Under the pieces are notes generated by a model. It was not told the origin of the DNA, made no database searches, and worked only from the letters and a program-made list of their open reading frames with translations. Below are positions 24,601 to 32,918 of a DNA stretch of 64,000 bases, piece by piece (within the stretch, counting starts at the first letter, position 1; every line of letters begins with the position of its first letter). A program made the position numbers and the translations under genes. Location: assembly GCF_000242635.2 (NCBI RefSeq), contig NC_017770.1:992001-1056000 (forward strand). The letters run 5' to 3'. The stretch comes from Solitalea canadensis DSM 3403 (GTDB lineage: Bacteria; Bacteroidota; Bacteroidia; Sphingobacteriales; Sphingobacteriaceae).

Positions 24601-25802
24601 AAGTATCTGGAGTATCTTTTGAACGATCGGTCAACAAGAAAGTGTTTTATTGCGCTTAATCCGGCATTCAGTTCATCTACCACCTGGACAGAATAACCAA
24701 TTACCGTTTTTTCCGGATCCAGGCTTTCAAGGTTCAGCTGAGTGTAACCACAATTGATGTAGATTTTATCAAACTGGTTTAGTAGAATACCTGGTTTTAC
24801 AATCTCAGCTACTGATTCATCCGAATAATTTACGGTAAGCTTAATACCGATGGTATGAGCCATTTCATGCAGATAAAGGTAGGTGAGGATTACCGGCTCG
24901 TTTGCTCTTACCTTAGCTGTATCTATTGTAGCTGATTCTAAAAACAAATGCAGTTGTGGATCCTGCGTAAGTTTCTCTCCCAAAGAGTCAGGATTTGTAC
25001 TTACTCGAGAGTTTGCAACATGATCCAAACCGCCCAGTAAGGCATACTTAATTTCCGATGAGTAAGTTTTTCTTACAATGGCGTTTGGAGTTCCCCAGGC
25101 TTCAGCATATCGGTAGTAATACTTCACAATACTTTTTTTGCATCGCTGGAGTAAAATGCCTTGTGCATATTCAGGAAGATCTGGTTCCAGATAACTTCTC
25201 AGGGTGTCACTAAAATCTACAGAGCTTACATCATTGTGAATATCCACCATTGCCTCATACTTACTTTCAAATACATCAGGAGATGTTTCAATGAACAGTT
25301 CTACAAAATGCTTAAAGTTTGGTTTTCGGTTGTCCGGAGTACCATGACGAACAACGAGGGTTTCGTATGAGTTAACGTTATTAAATACTTGCTGGTAATG
25401 TTCACCGACGTTTTTAAAGTCGTAAATGTTACCTGTTTTTTTGGCTGTAAACCTCAATGAATTGCCGACAACTTCAACTGTAAAGCTTTCATCAATTAAG
25501 AAATTGGATTGAAAATAGGGGAGTATGGTATTCAGATATACTGGGATATCCGATCCTAATTCACCACCAACCGGAAACTGTAAACCACTATCATCCGGAG
25601 CGTCCTTAGCCGTCATGCGAACAATGGTATCGCCCCATTCAAGGGTTATGGAAAAACCATCGCGCCAGCCGTAGCCACGATGTTTGACCTCATTAATAGA
25701 AGTTACGCCTGGAGTAACTACTCCGGTGCTTTTCAAAAACAATGCAGTACTGTTACCAGCAAAGCTTAATATACCTGGTTCCCTTTCAACACTTATCGCC
25801 AT
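21651..25802 (-). CDS. giant tail fibre protein with pyocin-knob-like repeats
   Basis: This 1383-residue protein appears modular. The first 550 residues are mixed alpha/beta and look like a baseplate or tail-tip module. A His/Asn-rich link follows (GGNNPDHNHDNLYYRK, about 553-570). Then comes a fibre with three knob-like repeats, each ending in W..WxKF(W/Y)(D/H)SGN (about 875, 1010 and 1105). Near 1180-1200 is the motif GIGTNAPAYTLDVQGRISA, common in Bacteroidota fibres, and a beta-rich C-terminal tip follows. No peptidase S74 chaperone domain was seen. It should recognise the host surface. It is the largest phage gene. Confidence 0.82.
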   Translation of the reverse strand: MAISVEREPGILSFAGNSTALFLKSTGVVTPGVTSINEVKHRGYGWRDGFSITLEWGDTIVRMTAKDAPDDSGLQFPVGGELGSDIPVYLNTILPYFQSNFLIDESFTVEVVGNSLRFTAKKTGNIYDFKNVGEHYQQVFNNVNSYETLVVRHGTPDNRKPNFKHFVELFIETSPDVFESKYEAMVDIHNDVSSVDFSDTLRSYLEPDLPEYAQGILLQRCKKSIVKYYYRYAEAWGTPNAIVRKTYSSEIKYALLGGLDHVANSRVSTNPDSLGEKLTQDPQLHLFLESATIDTAKVRANEPVILTYLYLHEMAHTIGIKLTVNYSDESVAEIVKPGILLNQFDKIYINCGYTQLNLESLDPEKTVIGYSVQVVDELNAGLSAIKHFLVDRSFKRYSRYFVFADSVGGFKTLTCVGEQSSEFDLLTESADQKLPFNYKLSQAQKIDFNIELKRVEQVATGFKKRTEIHALADFFVSNYKYRYINKECIPISVTSRNIKKYKDRDNLPAIKFEYSSAYVDRLYSEDSSEDLGYNETAQPDSDYYIPDQFGSSRSGGNNPDHNHDNLYYRKTESDDRFAAFEHQHWFNELVGVMSPDQDYKTGIAAGTYNQVTVTEEGRVIAGVNIPYITFAQGDTRYLQLTDPRIVKWEASIDQVFADGRYSQLGHTHTIDAILAAGNTTTRSLTIGDLVINGNIIHNGSVYESNAEQVNIEDNLLLINKNEVGPGVTARYGGIEVERGTAINYQFVFDEFDDAFKIGEIGNLQKVATREDTPLSGGFARWNAAAFRFDAVDIKQYAFANTPTGTITDWNTLPYEGLMHGTNTAINGPAAGFFTAFNIRSDNNNTFSNIIGVDNNSKDWYTRSQQTGVWGNWRKFWDSGNSNLATVDWKAKKLLVNGATDDSISHLIVSGGINALWYRSVNLPDANAPIAFVAGTSLSNSYSIINSSGSTNFPYTAGGGFAYDRVADYSSTSAIGSFKLWTSAAADTDFQFKKLTAPNTWSGWYKFYHNGNDGLLFKDRTNGSTFLADLNNGNGIGTYAWNLGSATNAPTANAGALINIPYNYNSLGQPVAANSWSHQLAFPQVGGSGDMYYRYYNGTAYSTWSKFWHSGNSNLSTVDWLARAVISDRAPGSGSFVMRNGSGVTMWNLYGINTQTGSNNVGYDFAVLRYNDTGTGILNALVIKRDTGYLGIGTNAPAYTLDVQGRISANSEMFVFKGGTVNGNANAEFIDVIWNTSGTTIGILAGSIGTNAAFRPLGIYGHNGTTTKTYASFGDGETTIYGNVLASAILLTQAAIPGTVIDFNIGGNQYKSISANTTFTLSNAADRKNVTIEIKNTATFAITIAITGVKFPSIANLTISANKAAIISLIQINSTVYGAIITDY

Positions 25803-25803
25803 A

Positions 25804-26319
25804 CTATAACCAATCGTCTTCTTTAAAAACTACATCAACACTCGATAGCAACTCAAACTGAAAGAGTTTACCGTAGTACTGATCACCCATCGGGCCAACA
25901 CTTGTCACATTAACTTTAAACTTAAATTCCTTAAATGGAAAGGCAGATGCATTACCGCTGCGCTTAGCTCTGGAGTCTTTACGAAGCTTCGCAATTACCT
26001 TGTTGCCAATAATTGCACAACGGGATCTCGTTGCTTTAATAGATGTCAGATCTCTGGAATCAGACCTTTCAATGATGTAAAAGGCAGCATTAATTACTTC
26101 GATATTATTATCACCCGATGCTTCGCTTAAATCACTCTCATAGGCATCCAGCAGCATTACAGTTTCTTTAGCTGAAGAACGTATCGCCTCATCCATTTCG
26201 GCCAGGTCGTAGCGGTTCGGCAAGTGAAAGAAACAAGGCTTTTCAGGTGAATGCTGTAGCTCTTTAAGTTTAACTGCAGCATTTTCGAAATAATTAATGT
26301 AAACCGATTCGTTATCCAT
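25804..26319 (-). CDS. hypothetical phage structural protein
   Basis: This 171-residue protein has a helical N-terminus (YINYFENAAVKLKELQ) and a beta-rich C-terminus (FKVNVTSVGPMGDQYYGKLF). It starts five bases after the preceding gene and ends one base before the fibre gene. No family recognised. The position suggests a tail terminator or neck component. Confidence 0.5.
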   Translation of the reverse strand: MDNESVYINYFENAAVKLKELQHSPEKPCFFHLPNRYDLAEMDEAIRSSAKETVMLLDAYESDLSEASGDNNIEVINAAFYIIERSDSRDLTSIKATRSRCAIIGNKVIAKLRKDSRAKRSGNASAFPFKEFKFKVNVTSVGPMGDQYYGKLFQFELLSSVDVVFKEDDWL

Positions 26320-26323
26320 CTGA

Positions 26324-27076
26324 CTACTTTTTAGTAGCTGCTATGGTATTATCCAGGTCGCGCAAAAGCAACCAAATGTTTTGCGTGATGGTTTTGTCGT
26401 AGTCGCCGAATTTTGTACCACTGATGTTTAGCAGCACATCTGTCCAGGTCTTTTTCTCATTACTTTCGCCTCCGGAGAAAACATGCGGATGGCTTTTAAT
26501 AATTAAGCTACGATTGCCTAAATAGCATAGCAACACTGCATAATTAATGTAATCAGGTAAGCGACAAAAGGACACAGATCGACGATTAGAGTTTTTGATA
26601 TTAAACTTTTGCCGTTCTGCAGTATCCTGTTTTGTAAAGGAAAATGATACTGCAGGCCGGTACAATATTGCAGTAAGATCAGCCAGGTCATTTACATTCT
26701 TACTATTCCAATACTTAGCCAGTACCGCTTCGCAATACCGAAATTCATCTCCGGATAGATCCTGAAGTTTATCTGCAGGACCGTAATATACTTTTGACCC
26801 TTGGCGAATAGTGGTTAAAGGCCATTTTGTTAAATTATTGTCCAGTCCAACCCAATCAAAGAGTAATGATAAATGAACTTTTTGAGCAGGGTTCAATTGC
26901 GAAAAAAGCTTTTCGGGTATTCCGAAAAGCTCTCTAGCTAACTGAATTCTTGCCTCTGTGGACTTTCCTTCTTCATGACACAGCGATTTTGCAACAGCTA
27001 AAACACCCTTGTCATTTAATTCATTCCAGCTGGAAGGAGCCACGAATTTTTTATTGTTCAGTGTAGCTTCATTCAT
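26324..27076 (-). CDS. hypothetical phage protein
   Basis: This 250-residue soluble protein is not recognised. The N-terminus reads WNELNDKGVLAVAKSLCHEE and there is a LREL-type helical region, then TRP-rich segments. Its start overlaps the u-spanin gene by eight bases, so the lysis and tail genes form one transcription unit. It may be a structural or assembly factor. Confidence 0.5.
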   Translation of the reverse strand: MNEATLNNKKFVAPSSWNELNDKGVLAVAKSLCHEEGKSTEARIQLARELFGIPEKLFSQLNPAQKVHLSLLFDWVGLDNNLTKWPLTTIRQGSKVYYGPADKLQDLSGDEFRYCEAVLAKYWNSKNVNDLADLTAILYRPAVSFSFTKQDTAERQKFNIKNSNRRSVSFCRLPDYINYAVLLCYLGNRSLIIKSHPHVFSGGESNEKKTWTDVLLNISGTKFGDYDKTITQNIWLLLRDLDNTIAATKK

Positions 27077-27617
27077 TTTTTAAAAACTTATAAAGAAACC
27101 ATGTGCAACCAATGAACAGACAGATATTAACTGCAGTGTCAAAAAACATTGACCATAATGGCTTTTTCTGCTTTTCAATCGTAGCTGTGTTTCCCTGAAT
27201 GACCTTGGTCAAACTGTCGTTCTGTAATTTCAGGGCTGATAGTTTATACTGCAGACTATCAATCCTATGTTCAACCCACTGATTCACATTGACAGTGCTG
27301 TCGATGATTGCCCCTAAAGTGAGTATGTTGTTCTGGAGCGAATAGATTAGCCTAGCATTTCCTAAATCAATATTGCCGGACTTTGCTATCCCAGGACAGG
27401 GGAGCGTGTCAGTGATCCGGACAACTCTAGTCGGAACAACAGTTTTAGTAACTGATGTTTTAAGGCTTTCCTTAACTTTAGCGACCACGCTATCCTTCTG
27501 ATCATGCCTGATGTTAACCTTTTCGGTTTCCTTTCTGCTTGCAGAGGTGTCAACTTTTTGTGTTGTGCAGCTTACCATTAGTAAACAGCACAACCATAAC
27601 AATAATAACGGTCTCAT
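27069..27617 (-). CDS. candidate unimolecular spanin (outer-membrane lipoprotein with C-terminal TM)
   Basis: This 182-residue protein has a lipoprotein signal (hydrophobic run, then VSC lipobox with Cys17) and a charged, coiled-coil-prone periplasmic segment (about 20-145). It ends in a C-terminal transmembrane helix (about 158-178, FFDTAVNICLFIGCTWFLYK) with a short basic tail. A single protein spanning both membranes in this way is the architecture of u-spanins such as T1 gp11, which fuse inner and outer membranes in the last lysis step. It directly follows the M15 endolysin, completing a lysis cassette. The assignment rests on topology and context, not sequence similarity. Confidence 0.7.
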   Translation of the reverse strand: MRPLLLLWLCCLLMVSCTTQKVDTSASRKETEKVNIRHDQKDSVVAKVKESLKTSVTKTVVPTRVVRITDTLPCPGIAKSGNIDLGNARLIYSLQNNILTLGAIIDSTVNVNQWVEHRIDSLQYKLSALKLQNDSLTKVIQGNTATIEKQKKPLWSMFFDTAVNICLFIGCTWFLYKFLKNE

Positions 27618-27626
27618 TTTCTTTCT

Positions 27627-28025
27627 TTACTTCCAATCTTTCAGTTCAAAATGAGGGTAATCTTTAAAGCTGGTAAACGTGCCACCCCACCTAACATCGT
27701 TTCGCTTGTTCGCCAGTAATGTTGCGAACTTTTTAAAAAGCTCCGGATTCCAATCCAATAAATTACCTGGTTTAACGAATGCGATATCGAAGGCTCGTGC
27801 CGGCAAAAAGTTATGCGGGCTTTGACCGGCTTTGGCATTCGTAACGATTTTACCAGGCTTTGTTCTTCCTTGTGCGTACAAATCATTTTGTTCTTCATTT
27901 GATCTGTGCGTACAGGTTAAGATTGGTTGCGGATCGTTTGGATAATGCTTTTTAAAATCCTCTGCAGCATTGGTAAATGCAATCTGCAGGCGTACATCTA
28001 AATCCTTAATGTTTTTCCCCATCAC
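27627..28025 (-). CDS. endolysin, M15 family L,D/D,D-peptidase
   Basis: This 132-residue protein matches M15 (VanY/phage Ply-type) peptidases that cut peptidoglycan cross-bridges. Zinc ligands are visible in SPHNFLPARAFDIAF (His and Asp) and in the C-terminal DYPHFEL (His). It lacks a signal peptide, so release would need a holin. Its start overlaps the upstream gene by 20 bp. Flanked by a one-TM protein and a u-spanin, it forms the lysis cassette. Confidence 0.83.
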   Translation of the reverse strand: MMGKNIKDLDVRLQIAFTNAAEDFKKHYPNDPQPILTCTHRSNEEQNDLYAQGRTKPGKIVTNAKAGQSPHNFLPARAFDIAFVKPGNLLDWNPELFKKFATLLANKRNDVRWGGTFTSFKDYPHFELKDWK

Positions 28026-28395
28026 TAAACCCTTTCACTATTTTCTCTTTAAGTATTTTGTTTTCTTTTTCCAGGTATGAGATTCGATCAGATAAACTCT
28101 TACGTTCTTCCAGGAACAAAGTGATCTGTTTCAGATATTCCTTTTCTCGTTCCAGAACGTCTTTCAATTGATCTTCAAGGCTTTTAATACGCTCATCCGA
28201 AAGCTTTTTATCTTCTTCACGCTGTTTTTGCAGATCGATGACGAATTTTTGATAGTTTTCAATAACCACCCCATCGGCTTCAGCACTGGCTTTTCTGGCA
28301 TCGGCTTTATTTTTCTGCTGATAGAAGATTGCGGTAAAAATTGAACTGATTGTCCCACCACCAAAAATCCCAACTACTAATTCAATCCAATTCAT
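28006..28395 (-). CDS. small membrane protein, candidate holin
   Basis: This 129-residue protein has one N-terminal transmembrane segment (about 4-26, ELVVGIFGGGTISSIFTAIFY). A highly charged helical region with heptad-like spacing (about 45-120) follows. It is immediately upstream of the endolysin. A holin role fits the location, but one TM with a long coiled coil is atypical. It could instead anchor a tail or head complex. Confidence 0.5.
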   Translation of the reverse strand: MNWIELVVGIFGGGTISSIFTAIFYQQKNKADARKASAEADGVVIENYQKFVIDLQKQREEDKKLSDERIKSLEDQLKDVLEREKEYLKQITLFLEERKSLSDRISYLEKENKILKEKIVKGFSDGEKH

Positions 28396-28398
28396 TGT

Positions 28399-29340
28399 TT
28401 ATACTAAATAAAACCCGCTGTCGCTGTTAATTGAGCTGTCGGTGGTCACCGAAGCCGGTTTGATAAGTTCCAATATTTCATCCATTACTTCGTCCGCCTT
28501 TGCCGTATAGGTTGCCTGGAATTCTTCCAGTACCGAAGGATCCGGACGGTAAGCACGAATAGTACTTTCACTGGAGGTAAATTCATTAATTAAAATGGAG
28601 TCATTGCGTAGTTCCACGGACAGCACCTGAGCAGCGTCTGCAGTAGTCATAAAGGCAACGGCCCGTTTTATTTTTGGGAGCAGCTTTTTATCTGCATCCG
28701 TTAAGGCATTATTATTTCGACGCTCCAGCAAAGCAGCTTTTACATCGGCTCCGATTCTTTTGGTTAACCAGGTTTCTTCCACTGAACCCATTACCGGCAA
28801 TAATGCCATAAAGGTTATTCTGGATGATCGGATATTAACGAACCTGGTAAACTCTTTGGCTGAGGTAATAAAGAATGAAATGGTTTCCTTCCTGGCTTCA
28901 CTGTTTTTGTATTCAGGAAATTCATCCAGGTTAGCTTCCAAAAACTCCATGGTTTTTTCAATGAAGTTAAATCCACTATCAGAAAGCTGCTGCGAGATCT
29001 TGTGAAGTTTTGCATCGCTGATCGGCTTCCTGTCGCCGGTTGAAATCACATAAACACCGCTATCCGAAATATGGATTGCTCCAAAGGGCAGGTACTTCAT
29101 TACAGCCAGATAAGCTACCGCCTTTTGAGAAAGAGAAAGTAGGCTTTTTTGTAGAGGAGTTGCTGCAGCACCAGACTCATAGATCGTATTTAACGTGTCA
29201 ACTAACTCGAAACCCAAAACCGAAGTAAGAATATCGGTTTCAACTTCATTGATTAGCGAGCTAATTGAATCAAATTTGAGTGTTTTATCTAAGCCTGGAA
29301 CCAACGATCTAAGCTCATCACTTGTTTTTATTATAGGCAT
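28399..29340 (-). CDS. head-tail connector-like protein (DUF6712-like)
   Basis: This 313-residue, mainly helical protein opens with IKTSDELRSLVPGLDKTLKF and SLINEVETDIL, the pattern I associate with DUF6712-type proteins of Bacteroidota prophages. It directly follows the portal gene. In this position a head-completion adaptor is expected. No catalytic motif is visible. The family name is from memory and should be treated as tentative. Confidence 0.5.
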   Translation of the reverse strand: MPIIKTSDELRSLVPGLDKTLKFDSISSLINEVETDILTSVLGFELVDTLNTIYESGAAATPLQKSLLSLSQKAVAYLAVMKYLPFGAIHISDSGVYVISTGDRKPISDAKLHKISQQLSDSGFNFIEKTMEFLEANLDEFPEYKNSEARKETISFFITSAKEFTRFVNIRSSRITFMALLPVMGSVEETWLTKRIGADVKAALLERRNNNALTDADKKLLPKIKRAVAFMTTADAAQVLSVELRNDSILINEFTSSESTIRAYRPDPSVLEEFQATYTAKADEVMDEILELIKPASVTTDSSINSDSGFYLV

Positions 29341-29346
29341 AATGTT

Positions 29347-30705
29347 CTAATTAATTTGTTCAACAGCAGTTCCCTGTCCCTTATCCAATGTTTCCAGTTT
29401 CGCCTCACGGAAACGCCATGTTAGCCCTTCAATGCGTTCGGTCCATCCGTTGTAATCACTGATGAAATTCAAAGGCTCAAGTATTACATCTCTATAAGGT
29501 TGCAGCAATGCAACGTAGATGTTAAAGGCAATCCGTTTATCTGATCCGCTGCCGGCTCCCATATTCCTTCCTGGACCGGCACCAACCAACGTAGCATCTA
29601 ATCCCATTGCCCGCATTAGGTGAGCACTGGCTTCCTGGCTATCTTCGATGTAGGCGCCTTCCTTCAATTTATCTTCGATCGGAATGATCTCCCAACCATG
29701 CATTTTTTCTCCGCTTGCACTAGTGGCATACTCACTCATAAAAGCTTTACCTGCATTTTCAACATTGGTAAGAAACTTATTCATCTCATCAAGCTTTTGC
29801 TTTTTGAGAGCCTTGCGTTCTTCCATGGTCAGATTATTCCAATCTTTACCCATTAGTTTTGCATATATCGGCCAGAAAGAAGCAGGAATCCGAATGTGAT
29901 ATCCGATTGCTACCTGATGCTTCATTAAAGCCACTTTAAACTTTGGAATGGCTGCCGTTACTGCATACCACTCGCTTGCAATGAAGCCGTGCCAATGGAC
30001 TATCTGATAAAATGACTTGCCTGGTGTAGGATAGCTGATAGGATAGATTGCTGATTTATCGGTAGATTCTTTAAAGTTTTCAACCCGGTCAAAATCATAA
30101 GGATCTATTGCGGTAAACTTAAGCGTCTCTTTGTCTGAAGCTTTTGCACCTTTACCGAACTGAGCATTTACATAAACGTTTGGGCAGATCCCTTTTTCAT
30201 TCATTTTGCTCCAGCGGCTATAAGACGCTTCCTGAACAGCTATCTGAACGATTTTATCACCTTTGACATTTTTGATTATTTGGGGAAATACATTGAAGAA
30301 CCAATAAAAATCCACTAACGCCTCAAGTAAATAGCGATTAAGGTTGGATTTGCACATGAACGTTCTAATCTCCGGATCATTGACAGGAGCAAGTACTTCA
30401 TTTCCATTCTTATCATATCCAGTTATCTGACAAGGGTAAACGCCACGCGCATAAGTAGCCCTGACTTTAAAGTCAATAAGACTGGCTATTTCGGTGTTTT
30501 TTTCAGCTGCTTCAATTACCTGTTGAGGAAAATCGTTATTCTCTCCCCATGGAGCAATTTCTTCGCTGCTGTTAGTATCTTTTACTTTTGGAGAGGAGGA
30601 ACGCTGCGTGGGGCGGACAGCTTCATCACTCTCCATGAATACTGTCATTTTGGCCCCAGCTAAATACGCAACGTCACCCTCAATCAACACTTTATCACTC
30701 ATCAC
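29347..30705 (-). CDS. phage portal protein
   Basis: This 452-residue protein is built like a portal subunit. It has an acidic N-terminus, a long mixed alpha/beta wing (about 60-270) and a helical stem. The C-terminal region contains DATLVGAGPGRNMGAGSGSD and a clip-like segment (VALLQPYRDVILEPLNF). Portals form the dodecameric DNA gate at one capsid vertex. It lies after terminase and before the connector. The start overlaps the upstream small gene by 4 bp (ATGA), typical of coupled translation. Confidence 0.75.
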   Translation of the reverse strand: MMSDKVLIEGDVAYLAGAKMTVFMESDEAVRPTQRSSSPKVKDTNSSEEIAPWGENNDFPQQVIEAAEKNTEIASLIDFKVRATYARGVYPCQITGYDKNGNEVLAPVNDPEIRTFMCKSNLNRYLLEALVDFYWFFNVFPQIIKNVKGDKIVQIAVQEASYSRWSKMNEKGICPNVYVNAQFGKGAKASDKETLKFTAIDPYDFDRVENFKESTDKSAIYPISYPTPGKSFYQIVHWHGFIASEWYAVTAAIPKFKVALMKHQVAIGYHIRIPASFWPIYAKLMGKDWNNLTMEERKALKKQKLDEMNKFLTNVENAGKAFMSEYATSASGEKMHGWEIIPIEDKLKEGAYIEDSQEASAHLMRAMGLDATLVGAGPGRNMGAGSGSDKRIAFNIYVALLQPYRDVILEPLNFISDYNGWTERIEGLTWRFREAKLETLDKGQGTAVEQIN

Positions 30706-30992
30706 AAAATCACCCTCTCTCCATTAAATTCAAAAATCAGCAAGGCGTGAACCTTACGTATTTCATTAGTGCCAAGCACTTTTATATTCCTGGTAAAGTT
30801 TCCCCAGTGATTGGGGTTTTTAACAGAAGAATGCGAGCTGCTTCCTCCCACAATCACAGCGTTATCCATCCACACACGTTCGCCACCGGTTCCTTTCCTC
30901 ATATCACAAGTAACAAACCCAACTGAAAACGGCACCGAATTTCCCATCTCATCACGCGTATCCATCGCACTTAAAACATCCGCAACTCGCAT
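30702..30992 (-). CDS. small phage protein between terminase and portal
   Basis: This 96-residue protein starts MRVADVLSAMDTRDEMGN and contains a beta-rich segment with GGSSSHSSVKNPNHWGNFTRN. It is coupled to the portal gene by an ATGA overlap. No family recognised; a small structural or assembly role is likely. Upstream is a 276-bp non-coding gap with a conserved GTCCTTTTT motif. Confidence 0.55.
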   Translation of the reverse strand: MRVADVLSAMDTRDEMGNSVPFSVGFVTCDMRKGTGGERVWMDNAVIVGGSSSHSSVKNPNHWGNFTRNIKVLGTNEIRKVHALLIFEFNGERVIL

Positions 30993-31268
30993 AAAACGAA
31001 GATGCTACAACATGTTAAAATCAAAAAGGACACAGAAAAGGAGTAAAGAACGATGTTACAGCTTGTTCAAAAAATATTTAGCTAACGTTTTATTAGTTAG
31101 CGGGTTAATGCTGTTAAATTAAAAAAATGCTTTCCTGGTCTGACAGTTACCCACGCCACGCACTATCCGAAAAAGGCAATTGCCATTCAGGATTTTGCGA
31201 TATATGAAAAAGCCCGACCGGTTTGTAACAGTCAGGCCATCTTGCTAAACTTTAATTAACTTTTACGA
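30993..31268 (-). promoter_or_regulatory. intergenic region before the portal operon, candidate late promoter
   Basis: No gene is seen here. The minus strand carries TGTGTCCTTTTTGATTTTAA (complement of about 31014-31033) some 20-40 bp upstream of the start at 30992. Similar GTCCTTTT motifs precede the genes starting at 37572 and 38129. A 6-bp inverted repeat (gctaac/gttagc, 31081-31101) lies nearby. The left-out part 31103-31200 shows nothing further. Confidence 0.4.
31206..31238 (-). terminator. terminator after terminase large subunit gene
   Basis: On the minus strand, gcctgactg and ccggtcgggc pair around ttacaaa and are followed by TTTTTC. This separates the terminase operon from the portal operon. 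Confidence 0.7.
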
Positions 31269-32918
31269 TCAGATCATCATTGCATCCAGTTCCGGATCCT
31301 TAATGCCCAGATGCTCTGCGAACTTACCAATGTAGAGTGTGTCACCTGCATCACTACCATGGGTAGTTTCAGCCTGGTCAATGTAAGTCTTTCCCTCATC
31401 ACGTTTATCTTTCTCAAAGCCTTTGCTTCCCTGTCGTAGCTTTGCCTGTTGCATAGATATCAGCAAGAACTTGCAATTGCTTTTATTGTACCTTACCCGT
31501 TTAATGGTCGGATCATCTTCCATGTGTAGGCGGCCAAATAGTTCATACTTCCATTGGTGTCCCGGAGCCTGCCCAATGTAATACTCATTAACCGTCCATC
31601 CATACTCAGTTAATTCATCAATCCACACCTGAGCATAGTTGAAGTTATCTGTTGCGTTAGTGCCGACTGCAGTATGATCAAAGTAGTAGTTAACCACTTT
31701 ACACCGATGGTATTTATAGTACTCGTTAAAATCCTTGGCCAAATCCCTTAAACGCTTTGGATGCTTTACAAATAGTGCATTTAGGTATTTGTACACATAC
31801 GGGTGATCCTGACCGATCACGCACCAGTTAATACTTGAACCATAATCCAGGGCAACATCAATCGGTTTGTTTTTAAGCAGGTCAGCATCTTTCCTGCAGT
31901 CATTAATAATTCCCTTTGGGAGGTATAGTTCAAGGCCGTCTACATAATCATAATCAATACTTTCATAAGTATGAACATCGACATCCAAATGAGGATAGAA
32001 ACCGTTATCAACCGTAATGATCCGCTTGTTTAAGATTGCAGTATCAAATACCAGTTTTGGTAAAGTCCGCTTCATTTGGCGAATGAACTTTACACCCAAT
32101 GCTTCAATGTTGTCCAGGGTGGATGCATCAGAAAAATACACCGATTCAAAGCGCACTTCAGTGAGTAGCTTTTCATACTTGCGGATCTGATCAACCAGGC
32201 GTTTACTGGTGTTGCCCTGCTCTTTTAATTTTTTCTTCAGGTTAATGATCTCTACCTGCAGCGAAAGCATCAGGCTGATCTGCTCCTGATCAACTTCATT
32301 CTCTTTATCCAGAATCCATTTTGCCTCAACTGAGGTAGGCATGTCGGTACAAAACAATAAGGAGTGATGCTCGGGAAGGTTACCAAAGTGTTGCGTATTA
32401 CCGCGGTTAGTAGGTAAGAGCTCCTCATCCAATTTTTTCTTATTCAGCAGTTTTGCCTCATCACCTATGATCCAGTCAATAGACAAACCGTTTGAACTCC
32501 CAGGACGATCCTGCGAAACCAAACGGATCACGGTGCCATTATACCAATAGATACAATATTCCGGAGTTTGCGGTTCATATAGGGGAGTAGGAACACCTTT
32601 AGGAGGTCTTTTTCGAACCCAGTAATGCACACCGTGTATGTAACCCATTCGGGCCCAACCGGCCATCACTGCAGGCAATGTTCTGTCCAGGATCTGCAGA
32701 TAGGTAGCACCTACAAATATACCTGAACTACGAGGCATTGTATGAATGTTATGCACGGATCTAGGTGCAATCAGCCCCTCACTTTTTCCTGTTCCACGTC
32801 CCCAGACTGCATATTCTTCATGTGCCCGGATTAAGTATGATCGTAGTTGTGGTTTGTTGAAATGCAGCTGCTTTTTAAACAGACCTGAGTTATGATCAAA
32901 TAATTCCTGTTTCTCCAT
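31269..32918 (-). CDS. terminase large subunit
   Basis: This protein of about 549 residues powers DNA packaging. It has Walker A GRGTGKS (about 40-46), Walker B with Asp153-Glu154 in IDWIIGDEA, and a C-terminal RNase H-like nuclease domain. That domain carries acidic residues in VALDYGSS (about 355), NYYFDHTAVG (about 407) and a final SDAGDTLYI. The Lys/Glu-rich coiled stretch at about 195-240 is an insertion. ATG at 32918 (MEKQELF) was preferred over a GTG five codons earlier. It overlaps the preceding gene by 23 bp. Confidence 0.85.
   Translation of the reverse strand: MEKQELFDHNSGLFKKQLHFNKPQLRSYLIRAHEEYAVWGRGTGKSEGLIAPRSVHNIHTMPRSSGIFVGATYLQILDRTLPAVMAGWARMGYIHGVHYWVRKRPPKGVPTPLYEPQTPEYCIYWYNGTVIRLVSQDRPGSSNGLSIDWIIGDEAKLLNKKKLDEELLPTNRGNTQHFGNLPEHHSLLFCTDMPTSVEAKWILDKENEVDQEQISLMLSLQVEIINLKKKLKEQGNTSKRLVDQIRKYEKLLTEVRFESVYFSDASTLDNIEALGVKFIRQMKRTLPKLVFDTAILNKRIITVDNGFYPHLDVDVHTYESIDYDYVDGLELYLPKGIINDCRKDADLLKNKPIDVALDYGSSINWCVIGQDHPYVYKYLNALFVKHPKRLRDLAKDFNEYYKYHRCKVVNYYFDHTAVGTNATDNFNYAQVWIDELTEYGWTVNEYYIGQAPGHQWKYELFGRLHMEDDPTIKRVRYNKSNCKFLLISMQQAKLRQGSKGFEKDKRDEGKTYIDQAETTHGSDAGDTLYIGKFAEHLGIKDPELDAMMI

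Noticed and set aside
21651-25802. diversity-generating retroelement acting on the fibre
   Set aside because: No reverse transcriptase and no template repeat are in the window.
26560-26590. fourth copy of the GTCCTTTT motif
   Set aside because: It lies inside a coding region and far from a gene start, so it is probably chance.
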